DNA of 64,000 nt from a virus. The notes under the pieces were generated by a model. It was not told the DNA's origin and searched no databases. It worked only from the letters and a program-made list of their open reading frames with translations. How positions within the stretch are numbered: the first letter of the stretch is position 1; the number at the start of each line of letters is the position of its first letter. Both the position numbers and the translations under genes were made by a program. Below are positions 55,811 through 63,178 of this stretch, piece after piece. The stretch spans positions 1 to 64,000 of the IMG/VR virus record IMGVR_UViG_3300025128_008691, one strand, 5' to 3'.

Positions 55811-57447
55811 TTGTTCGCTTCAGCCTTTCTGTAGAAATTAGGCACTGGTATTTCGACATTGGAGACTCTTATATTCTCTGCTTTATTATAAGCTTGAGCA
55901 TTTGACTTAGCTATATTTATAAGCTTCTCTCTGTCCATAGGCTCTAGTCCTCCCTGCAGCATTGCACCAAAGTTTAAAGCAGCAGAAAAATCTGCCGACT
56001 GCTTTGAGAATACTTTATCTTCAGATTGCTCCACGTTTGCCAAAAGCCATCTGGTAAGGTCAGTGTTGTTAGGCAAGTCTGGAATTTGCTCAACAGGGGT
56101 TTTGAATCTTGGAGGAGATCCCCACTCTCCTTGAAGTCCAGTAGGCGTATAACTATCCAAGTACTTCTCCCATACCTTAGCTGTGTCGTCCCAATTATAT
56201 CTTTTGATTGCGCCTTCTCTTGCCTCGACACTCTTCTTATTTCTTTCCTCCTCGCTAGACGAGAAGAAGTCTTCCAGTATTTTAGCTAGATGCTTGTTGC
56301 AGGGATAAATCCTGTCTGCTCCCGTATCCATCTCTCTAAACTTGCAGGCTATATCTATAGGTATTCCCTTAGTGTGTCTTACAACATCTTCCATTGCGCT
56401 GTAGTTAGGCGCAGCGACAGGAACACCACATGCGGCAGCTTCCACTTGCGGCATCCCAAAGCCTTCGCAGATAGCATACTGAACATATATGTCAAATAAG
56501 TTGTAGACTTTTATTAGGTCTGGAACATCTAATCCGTGACTTACATGTGGCATATACGCAGATCTTGCCCCACAATACTTGCACGTTGTTATAGCATCTC
56601 TAAACTTGGTAGTAAACCATTCGCCACAATTTCTACAGCAGTATGTTACAAATGTTCGTGATGCGACTCCCATCTCTACTAGCGCTCCACCTATGTCCCA
56701 GCCGCTTTTTTCTGGATAGCTAGTGTGCAGATACAAGTATGTTTTTTCGGCTATTTCTTTTGGAGCATTGTCAAGAAATATTCTAAAAGATTTGATAAGC
56801 TCTATGAAGAGTTTTCTTTTTTGATTCCTCATTACTGTTCCGACTATGAAACAGTCTTCAGGTAGCCCTAGCTCTGCCTTTAGTTGCTTCTTGTCTTCAA
56901 CTGGCTTGAATAGATTAGGATCTATGCCGGGAGACGCACAGCCAATAACATTTATTTTTCCATTGGTTTGATCCAAAAGGGTCTTTGTTCCAAACTCTGA
57001 GTATGTAAATATAGCATCGCAGCCTTCAAATATATCTAACCACTCTCGTCTTTGAGGGGCAGAGTCTACGGTCGGCATCCAAGCCCAGTGAAAATAATCT
57101 CTATACGGATGTAGAGACAACCATTTATCCATCCAAGGATCTCTATAAGATATTACGATATCTGGTTTAAAGTGCAAGCATGTAAGGTCGAATTTCCAGT
57201 ATCCAAAAGAGTTTATAGGACTTGTGTTATATTGCTTTTCTTCGTCTGCACTCATTGGCATATTACCATAATAATCCCAAGGAACCGAATGGGAATGTGC
57301 TGGGTGACCAAAGCACGCGAACTCCGCAATATCATACTTCCCTGTATCTACAAGGCGACTAATAACCTCTTTGCCATAAGTTCCAAACCCGGAAGCTAAG
57401 TGATGAGATTCTGAGAGTACTAGAACCCTCTTCTTTCTATTGTTCAT
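55807..57447 (-). CDS. GT4-type glycosyltransferase with zinc-ribbon insert, 546 aa
   Basis: Clear GT-B: VLVLSESHHLASGFGTYGKE at the start (nucleotide-sugar acceptor half), TYSEFGTKTLLDQ, NVIGCASPGIDPNLFKPV, LPEDCFIVGTVMRNQKRKLF, then VQYAICEGFGMPQVEAAACG (the E-G-F-G-x-P-x2-E-A donor-binding loop, about 330-350). An insert at about 270-295 carries CRNCGEWFTTK...CKYCGARS, a zinc ribbon unusual in this family. It may use a GDP- or UDP-sugar. First gene of the glycan cluster after the sigma gene. Confidence 0.8.
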   Translation of the reverse strand: MNNRKKRVLVLSESHHLASGFGTYGKEVISRLVDTGKYDIAEFACFGHPAHSHSVPWDYYGNMPMSADEEKQYNTSPINSFGYWKFDLTCLHFKPDIVISYRDPWMDKWLSLHPYRDYFHWAWMPTVDSAPQRREWLDIFEGCDAIFTYSEFGTKTLLDQTNGKINVIGCASPGIDPNLFKPVEDKKQLKAELGLPEDCFIVGTVMRNQKRKLFIELIKSFRIFLDNAPKEIAEKTYLYLHTSYPEKSGWDIGGALVEMGVASRTFVTYCCRNCGEWFTTKFRDAITTCKYCGARSAYMPHVSHGLDVPDLIKVYNLFDIYVQYAICEGFGMPQVEAAACGVPVAAPNYSAMEDVVRHTKGIPIDIACKFREMDTGADRIYPCNKHLAKILEDFFSSSEEERNKKSVEAREGAIKRYNWDDTAKVWEKYLDSYTPTGLQGEWGSPPRFKTPVEQIPDLPNNTDLTRWLLANVEQSEDKVFSKQSADFSAALNFGAMLQGGLEPMDREKLINIAKSNAQAYNKAENIRVSNVEIPVPNFYRKAEANK

Positions 57448-57886
57448 TTGATTCCCTTATTTTATGAATGGCTCCGTATATCGTTTTTTTGACATACGAT
57501 TTGCTTCTGCCTATTATCTGACATACCTCATCTAGCTTATATCCCATTCTTCTAAGCTCTAACAAATGGCATTCTTCGTCGGATATATTGCTTGGGCATA
57601 TCTCCCAAAATGATTCCTTAGAATTATAACCATCGGGCTCCGAAGACAGTGTAAGGTATCGGCCCTTCTTTAGAGACTTTATCTCTTTTATAATTTCCCA
57701 CCTGATTGGATTCCATGCATACGTTGATAGAGCTGCTCCCTTTTCAACTTGATACTTTGCTATGGCTTTCCATAGGCCTATCCGTCCCGCTTGGGTATAG
57801 TCATCCCTCTCTGTAGCGTTCTTTGGTTTAAAAGAATTAACAACAGAAACAACAAGTCCCATATTTTCTTCTATAAGCTGATCCAT
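57437..57886 (-). CDS. RNA polymerase sigma-70 family factor, 149 aa
   Basis: Region 2: DDYTQAGRIGLWKAIAKYQVEKGAALSTYAW follows the DLxQxGxxGLxxAxxKYDxxxGxxFSTYA pattern of 2.1-2.4. Region 4: ECHLLELRRMGYKLDEVCQI followed by GRSKSYVKKTIYGAIHKIR. Regions 1 and 3 are missing, as in ECF-like sigma factors. It may direct a second class of phage promoters. It overlaps the next glycosyltransferase gene by 11 nt; upstream is the polymerase C-half. Confidence 0.8.
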   Translation of the reverse strand: MDQLIEENMGLVVSVVNSFKPKNATERDDYTQAGRIGLWKAIAKYQVEKGAALSTYAWNPIRWEIIKEIKSLKKGRYLTLSSEPDGYNSKESFWEICPSNISDEECHLLELRRMGYKLDEVCQIIGRSKSYVKKTIYGAIHKIRESNEQ

Positions 57887-57916
57887 CTTATACCTTATTA
57901 TAGCGTAGTTTTCAAT

Positions 57917-59551
57917 CTAACTTCTTAGTTGTTCGGCTCTTTTCAATAAAAAACCGCCTCTTCCTTTGTCCCGTGACCCTCTGAGTAGCACAGTGTTGCC
58001 TTCATATATTAGCTTTTTATACTTTGCCCATTCGTCAGAGAAGACAGTTATATTATCTATTGAGCAGCTGGAATCACTAGCAGTGACAAATGCCATTTTC
58101 TGACCTTTAGCACGACCGTTCTTTATCTTCCACTCTCTCACTCTCTCTATCTGCACAGCCAGAACTATTCCATGGGTACTCTCAAAACCATTTACAAACT
58201 CCTTGCATGAGCAGTTTGACATATCGGTGTTATACTCATCAACCTTATTACATGTCAGAGATATTCCAAGATAATCATTTTCTTGCTTCGCTAGCCATGA
58301 AAAAGAATCAGTGAGCGAATAGCCCGGATTGCTGTATGAATTTATTAAGTCTTGCACGACAGGGGCACGGTCTTTTCTAAAGATAGGTCTATTTTTATCT
58401 TTGTTCATAGAAGCGTCTATCATGTCTTCTAAGCATTCGCTAACAGTAATCCCGTCTTTTTCTAAAGCGTAAGATCTAAGCCAAGTCTTTTCTCTCTTGG
58501 AAAGTTCTTTTATTATAGAAAATTCATGCATCATCTGTGTTCTAGGCATCTTAAAGCAGTCAAAACATCCTGCCAGTATGAGTGCCTCAAAAGCTTTCTT
58601 ATTCACAGTAGGGGATACACAAAGCAAGAAGCAGTTCCAGTCGCACTCCGCAGGGTTTATCCCAAGCTCCTCCATGTCCTTTTTCATTTTAGTAAAGACA
58701 GAGGAGCCGACTCCTTTAACGTTAGTCATACCATAAGTAGGGTTGTTATTTATTAATCCAAACTCTTCGTTCATGTTTATAATACTAGGAGGCATAACAT
58801 TTATACCCATGACCTTGGCATTGTTAACTAGCTCCTGAACTTCCAAGAAAGTATCAGGCTTGCCTACCGCATGTTTTAGATAAGAGGTAAAGAACTCTCT
58901 AGGGAAATGAGCTTTTGCATACGCTGTCAGGTAAGCATTATAAGCATAGCTAACAGAGTGAGACTTATTAAAAGAGTATCTCTGCGACTTCTCAATCCAC
59001 GAAAAGATTTCCTCAGCCTCTTCTTTCGTGACAATACCCCTCTTCTCAGCCTTTTGCAAGAAAGACTTTTTCACCTTAGCCATAACATCTGTTTTCTTCT
59101 TACCAATGGCCTTACGAAGAATGTCGGCTTCCTGTAGGTCAAATCCGGCAATCTCCGTAGCAATGAGAATCGCCTGTTCTTGGTACACAAGGATTCCATA
59201 AGTGCTCTCAAGAATAGGTCTCAAGGATTCATGGAAGTACTCAACGTGGTCTACATGTTTCTTTCTATCTATATAGTGCATCGTTAGGCTTTTGCCTTTG
59301 ACAATAGCCTCAAGACAACCGGGCCTCATGATGGCGATAAGGTCAGAGAGCTCGCTTATGTTTCTGGGTTTGGCTTGTTTTGCTAGGGATCTTCCTAGCT
59401 GAGACTCTAGTTGAAAAACACCCTTTGTATTACCTTCGCATATTAAGTCCCAAGTCGCGTTGCAATCTAATGGAAGTTTGGTAATATCGCAATCAAATAC
59501 TATACCATCACCGCGCTCTTCGAACTCGCACCCACAATCAAAACTACGCAT
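57917..59551 (-). CDS. dnaE: DNA polymerase III alpha, C-terminal half (fingers to OB)
   Basis: 544 residues starting where the palm ends. Motifs: GVFQLESQLGRSL, RPGCLEAIVKGKS, YGILVYQEQAI, LRKAIGKKKTDVM and the fingers helix YSFNKSHSVSYAY. Then HhH-like GMTNVKGVGSSVFTKMKK and a C-terminal OB fold (KGQKMAFVTASDSSC). It has no palm aspartates; those are in the N-half gene. The two halves are complementary and non-overlapping, separated by an exonuclease and a cytidylyltransferase gene. Start ATG at 59551 overlaps the cytidylyltransferase stop by 8 nt. Confidence 0.85.
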   Translation of the reverse strand: MRSFDCGCEFEERGDGIVFDCDITKLPLDCNATWDLICEGNTKGVFQLESQLGRSLAKQAKPRNISELSDLIAIMRPGCLEAIVKGKSLTMHYIDRKKHVDHVEYFHESLRPILESTYGILVYQEQAILIATEIAGFDLQEADILRKAIGKKKTDVMAKVKKSFLQKAEKRGIVTKEEAEEIFSWIEKSQRYSFNKSHSVSYAYNAYLTAYAKAHFPREFFTSYLKHAVGKPDTFLEVQELVNNAKVMGINVMPPSIINMNEEFGLINNNPTYGMTNVKGVGSSVFTKMKKDMEELGINPAECDWNCFLLCVSPTVNKKAFEALILAGCFDCFKMPRTQMMHEFSIIKELSKREKTWLRSYALEKDGITVSECLEDMIDASMNKDKNRPIFRKDRAPVVQDLINSYSNPGYSLTDSFSWLAKQENDYLGISLTCNKVDEYNTDMSNCSCKEFVNGFESTHGIVLAVQIERVREWKIKNGRAKGQKMAFVTASDSSCSIDNITVFSDEWAKYKKLIYEGNTVLLRGSRDKGRGGFLLKRAEQLRS

Positions 59552-59969
59552 TTTTTCTCTTCTTCTCTGCTTTGTATATGTCTTTTCTTAGTTTGCTTGT
59601 AGAGTATCCATATCTCGGATTATAGTGCATTTCATATTTTTTAAGCCTTGCACTTCTGCAGTCGGTAAACTCTTTACCATACCAATCTATGCCAATGAAT
59701 CTAATGTCAGGGTTTATATAGTTTATAAGTTGCTTAAGTTCTTCTTCTGTCTCATATACACATATCTCGTCAATATGAGATACTGCCTCTAGCTGTATAA
59801 ATCTTTCAAAGAAACTTTGTATAGGTTTGTTCTTGTCTTTTCTGTCAATCGTAGGGTCTGTCTGCAAACCAACAACCAAATGGTCACAGTAATCCTTACA
59901 ATCTTTGAGCATTAGTATATGACCAGCATGCAGCAGATCGAAAGATGAGCAAGTAAAACCTACTTTCAT
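59544..59969 (-). CDS. Glycerol-3-phosphate cytidylyltransferase-like, 141 aa
   Basis: MKVGFTCSSFDLLHAGHILM contains the HxGH signature at residues 15-18 (HAGH), and RYGYSTSKLRKDI resembles the second catalytic motif (RTxGISTTxI). TagD/cytidylyltransferase family: makes CDP-activated alcohols (CDP-glycerol, CDP-ethanolamine or similar) from CTP. It sits between polymerase genes, so possible roles include lipid or glycan decoration. A nucleotide-modification role is not supported by known family members. Confidence 0.8.
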   Translation of the reverse strand: MKVGFTCSSFDLLHAGHILMLKDCKDYCDHLVVGLQTDPTIDRKDKNKPIQSFFERFIQLEAVSHIDEICVYETEEELKQLINYINPDIRFIGIDWYGKEFTDCRSARLKKYEMHYNPRYGYSTSKLRKDIYKAEKKRKNA

Positions 59970-60637
59970 TTTGCAAATGCCCCTTTGAACTTACCTACGC
60001 TAGCTTGTCTTCGATGAAATTTTATAAACTTAACCATTAGCTCTGCTTCATCAATCGTATCAGACAATGCCTCGTGCGCTTGTATAGCTTTCATTCCAAA
60101 GAATTTTCTAAATGCATCTAACTTCATGCTGCTTGGTTCGTCTAGATTCTCAAACCACATAAACAGTATATCCATCATGTCTATCTTAGATACTTCTGAG
60201 AATGGAAGTTTTGTCTTGTATTTTTTTGCCAATCTTCTTGCTATAGGAATATCAAAGTTAATTATGTTGTAGCCTGAAGGGACGGGTTCGGTAAACCATT
60301 GTCCGGGCTTTTTGTCAACATGATACTTTGAGCAGTAGTTACAAAAGTTTTTCCACACAACCTTTTCGGACTGTCCTGACTTCCAATCTTCTACAATCTC
60401 TTCTGAGGAAACTCCTCTTTGCTTAGCGTGCCAAGCTATAGTATCCTGTCGGGACTTTGTGAAATATTCTTCTGTGTCTATACCATCAGGTTTAATAACT
60501 GCCTTAAATGCCTGATCTGTCTTTACTTCTAATGTTCTAGGGTCTACCGGAACGGCAGCTAACTCGACAGGGTTGCAGGTAGTTGGATCTGGGCCATCTG
60601 TTTCCCAGTCAAAAACAATAATCCATCTGTTATTCAT
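59966..60637 (-). CDS. DnaQ-like 3'-5' exonuclease, 223 aa
   Basis: DEDDh family: Exo I IVFDWETDGPDP (Asp and Glu), Exo II IINFDIPIARRLAKKY (Asp), Exo III HEALSDTIDEA (His and Asp). This gives Asp-Glu-Asp-His-Asp. Likely the proofreading partner of the split polymerase alpha subunit, analogous to epsilon. It directly follows the N-half gene and precedes the C-half. Confidence 0.88.
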   Translation of the reverse strand: MNNRWIIVFDWETDGPDPTTCNPVELAAVPVDPRTLEVKTDQAFKAVIKPDGIDTEEYFTKSRQDTIAWHAKQRGVSSEEIVEDWKSGQSEKVVWKNFCNYCSKYHVDKKPGQWFTEPVPSGYNIINFDIPIARRLAKKYKTKLPFSEVSKIDMMDILFMWFENLDEPSSMKLDAFRKFFGMKAIQAHEALSDTIDEAELMVKFIKFHRRQASVGKFKGAFAK

Positions 60638-60655
60638 AATTATCTCCTCTTATTA

Positions 60656-62515
60656 TTATACTTTTAGAATTTCCGAGACATCCATAATTTTATCTAGCAT
60701 TTTGATTCCTAGTATGTCTAACTTTAGAAGACCAACATCTTCGCAGCTAGGACCTTCGAAGCCAGCTAGCATACCCTTCTCTTCTCTATCTATGACCATA
60801 GGACATACATCATATATTCTTTGAGGAGAGACTACAACGCCAGCAGCATGCTTAGACTGAATAATCTTAGTGCCTTCAAGGCGTATCGCTTGTTCAAATA
60901 TTTTAGAGAGCTTACCATTTAAAGACCCGTCTTCACCGACCTCACACCACTCTCTTAGACTGTCAGACTTGTTCTCTAAAGCCCAAGATATAACCGAGGC
61001 AGTTCCTAGCTCATCTCTCATATCCTGTAGTTCATCAGAAATCTTGGCTTCATCAATAATGTGTGAGGTAATAGCGTTCTGCTCGTCAAAGCTTATATTG
61101 CCTCTTGCTGCCATTACTCTCTTTAGAGCCGCCCTTCCTTTAAGTGTCTGAAATGTAATAATCTGAGCTACATTATCTTTGCCATATTGTTCTTTGATGT
61201 ACTCAATTATTTCTGACCTAGACTGCTTTGGAACATCAATGTCAATATCAGGCATTGACACTCTTCCTCCGGCATTACGTCCGGCATTGTAGAATCTCTC
61301 AAAAATAAGATCATATCTTAATGGATCTATCTGTGTTATGTCCATGAGGTATGATACCATGCATCCTGCTGCACTTCCTCTTCCCGGCCCTGTTAGGTAT
61401 CCCCTTTTTGTAGCTTCTTCGACGATATCTCGCACTATCAAGAAGTAGCTAGAGAGATTGGTCTCAGTAAAAATATCTATCTCTTTATCTACCCGCTGCC
61501 CATAGCCTAAGAAAAGCTCATCACCTTTTGTTACATGAGCCATTTTTGTGCGCCAACCATCTCTGCATAAGGCCCGGAGATAATCATTAGGAGACATTCC
61601 GTCAGGGCATTTAAATTCAGGAGGGTTAGGAGGCCCTAATATTTCATAGCTAGAACACATATCGGCTATAGCTAGAGTATTATCTAACTCTTCATCTGTA
61701 TGGTGCTCTTTCATTTCTTCATATGTAGGAATATGGTAGTTGTCAGACTTAAAGAAGGTTTCCATAGCTGCTGACTTGCCCTGCTTTATTTCCCTCTGTA
61801 TCTCACCTATGCTTTTCCTAAGGGCAGTACACAAAAGGACCCTTTGGTCATGAGCATCTTCTCTTCTGCAATAGTGTGCATCGGGGGTGGCAACAGTAGG
61901 TATCCTAGTTATATTAGCTATCTCTCTTAACTTCTCTGCAACTTCTTTTGCTTCTTTATTTATTAGCGAGTCTATAAGCTGGATCTCTATAAAAAAGTTT
62001 CCCTTGCCAAAAGACTCCTGCATCCTCTCTGCCTCTCTTGCGGCATCTCTTCTCCAGTCAGCATTGTTCAAGCATAAATTCCCAAGTCTAGATCCCAAAT
62101 GACCACTGAATGATACTAAGGAGTAATCAGATGCGCAGCTCTGCAAGAACTCATCGAGACCTATTCTAGGTTTGTAGTAGAAATTATCTGGTCGATTACT
62201 TTGAGAAACAAGAGCTAGAAGCTTTTTCCATCCTTCTAGGTCTTTAGCAAGAACAACTTGATGCATAAGCTTAGAATTGTCGGGCTCTTTTATTTTTGCA
62301 CTCTGCGTGGAAAGATAAAGCTCACACCCAAGAATAGGTTTGTATCCCTTGGATATAGTCTTATGAAAATCAACAGCGCCACTGACGCTTCCATGATCGG
62401 TTAGGGCACATGCATCTGTTTCTATTTGTTCTAGACGACTGTAAATATCTGATGTTTTAGATAATCCGTCTAGTAATGAGTATTCGCTATGCACGTGTAA
62501 AGGTACGTATTTCAT
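60656..62515 (-). CDS. dnaE: DNA polymerase III alpha, N-terminal half (PHP plus palm)
   Basis: 619 residues. PHP domain: VHSEYSLLDG, TDHGSVSG, SFSGHLGSR and PDAHYC. Palm: GPGRGSAAGCMVSYLMDITQ (about 370-390), SMPDIDIDVPKQSR (two catalytic Asp), and LLKLDILGIKMLDKIMD near the C-terminus (third catalytic Asp). It stops just after this last motif, so the fingers, HhH and OB parts are absent and are found in the gene at 57917-59551. No intein sequence at its end. Start ATG at 62515 overlaps the nuclease gene by 4 nt. Confidence 0.88.
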   Translation of the reverse strand: MKYVPLHVHSEYSLLDGLSKTSDIYSRLEQIETDACALTDHGSVSGAVDFHKTISKGYKPILGCELYLSTQSAKIKEPDNSKLMHQVVLAKDLEGWKKLLALVSQSNRPDNFYYKPRIGLDEFLQSCASDYSLVSFSGHLGSRLGNLCLNNADWRRDAAREAERMQESFGKGNFFIEIQLIDSLINKEAKEVAEKLREIANITRIPTVATPDAHYCRREDAHDQRVLLCTALRKSIGEIQREIKQGKSAAMETFFKSDNYHIPTYEEMKEHHTDEELDNTLAIADMCSSYEILGPPNPPEFKCPDGMSPNDYLRALCRDGWRTKMAHVTKGDELFLGYGQRVDKEIDIFTETNLSSYFLIVRDIVEEATKRGYLTGPGRGSAAGCMVSYLMDITQIDPLRYDLIFERFYNAGRNAGGRVSMPDIDIDVPKQSRSEIIEYIKEQYGKDNVAQIITFQTLKGRAALKRVMAARGNISFDEQNAITSHIIDEAKISDELQDMRDELGTASVISWALENKSDSLREWCEVGEDGSLNGKLSKIFEQAIRLEGTKIIQSKHAAGVVVSPQRIYDVCPMVIDREEKGMLAGFEGPSCEDVGLLKLDILGIKMLDKIMDVSEILKV

Positions 62516-63057
62516 ACAAGTATTCCTGACAAGTCTTTGTGTAAATCCGCTATCTCTAAATTATACATGTCAACATGAGTTTTGAAGTTATTTCTTTTGT
62601 CAATTTGTCCACTTTTCCACAGTTTTGCCATATCCCAGTAGTCGTGTGCGCCCATAAATCCACATAGCCAGATGTTCTTTAGTCCGAAATATTGTTTAGG
62701 ATGCCCTGAGCTAGCCCTTTGAAATTCTATACTAATAAAAGCATATATGTCTGGCTGTTGGTGCTTGCTTGTTTTGGCAACAGATACGTCGTAGTAAGGT
62801 TTTGGCGCGACAGTCCTCCTTTTTGTTTTAACCTCTATTCTGTGACCATCTTGTAGGAGTAGGTCATGATTGTACTTATCTAGACCTCTATTGTTACTGA
62901 CTATTTCAGCGCCGATAAACGGAGCAAGAGCCTCCTCTCCAAGGTATCCGGCAACATTTCCACCGCCCTTGAGTATAGAGTTATTTATGGCCCCGAGAGA
63001 TTGTGCTTTTTCTCTAGCACTTTTCACCATCTCTTCTGTGAAGTCTAGCTTTATCAT
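62512..63057 (-). CDS. PD-(D/E)XK nuclease-like protein, 181 aa
   Basis: GYLGEEALAPFIGAEIV contains the acidic helix; KYNHDLLLQDGHRIEVKTK gives Asp65 and Glu75-x-Lys77. This is the arrangement of PD-(D/E)XK nucleases of VSR/Sau3A-like or restriction types. Next to polymerase genes, it may process replication ends or degrade host DNA. AAGGATG ribosome site upstream of the ATG. Confidence 0.7.
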   Translation of the reverse strand: MIKLDFTEEMVKSAREKAQSLGAINNSILKGGGNVAGYLGEEALAPFIGAEIVSNNRGLDKYNHDLLLQDGHRIEVKTKRRTVAPKPYYDVSVAKTSKHQQPDIYAFISIEFQRASSGHPKQYFGLKNIWLCGFMGAHDYWDMAKLWKSGQIDKRNNFKTHVDMYNLEIADLHKDLSGILV

Positions 63058-63074
63058 TATACATCCTTTTAAAA

Positions 63075-63118
63075 GCGACCAATAAGAATTACGTACTGCC
63101 TCAGTTTAAGCTGGTCGC
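63075..63118 (-). other. Inverted repeat in the 3' flank of the RuvC-domain gene
   Basis: On the minus strand GCGACCA (63118-63112) is complementary to TGGTCGC (63081-63075) across a 30-nt loop holding an ACTGAGGCAGT mini-hairpin; TTTT follows. It is either the intrinsic terminator of the RuvC-protein gene or part of a guide-RNA scaffold, since TnpB omega-RNAs lie at exactly this place, the 3' end of the gene. The 121-nt gap 63058-63178 has no gene. Confidence 0.55.
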
Positions 63119-63178
63119 CCACTTAACTATATGCCCGACAGTAGAAAGGCTAGTAGCTATTTATGTTATCGTAGAGCC

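Noticed and set aside
57917-62515. Split-intein-joined DnaE
   Set aside because: Neither junction has intein blocks; the C-half starts MRSFDCGC without the intein C-terminal His-Asn, and the N-half ends in ordinary polymerase sequence.
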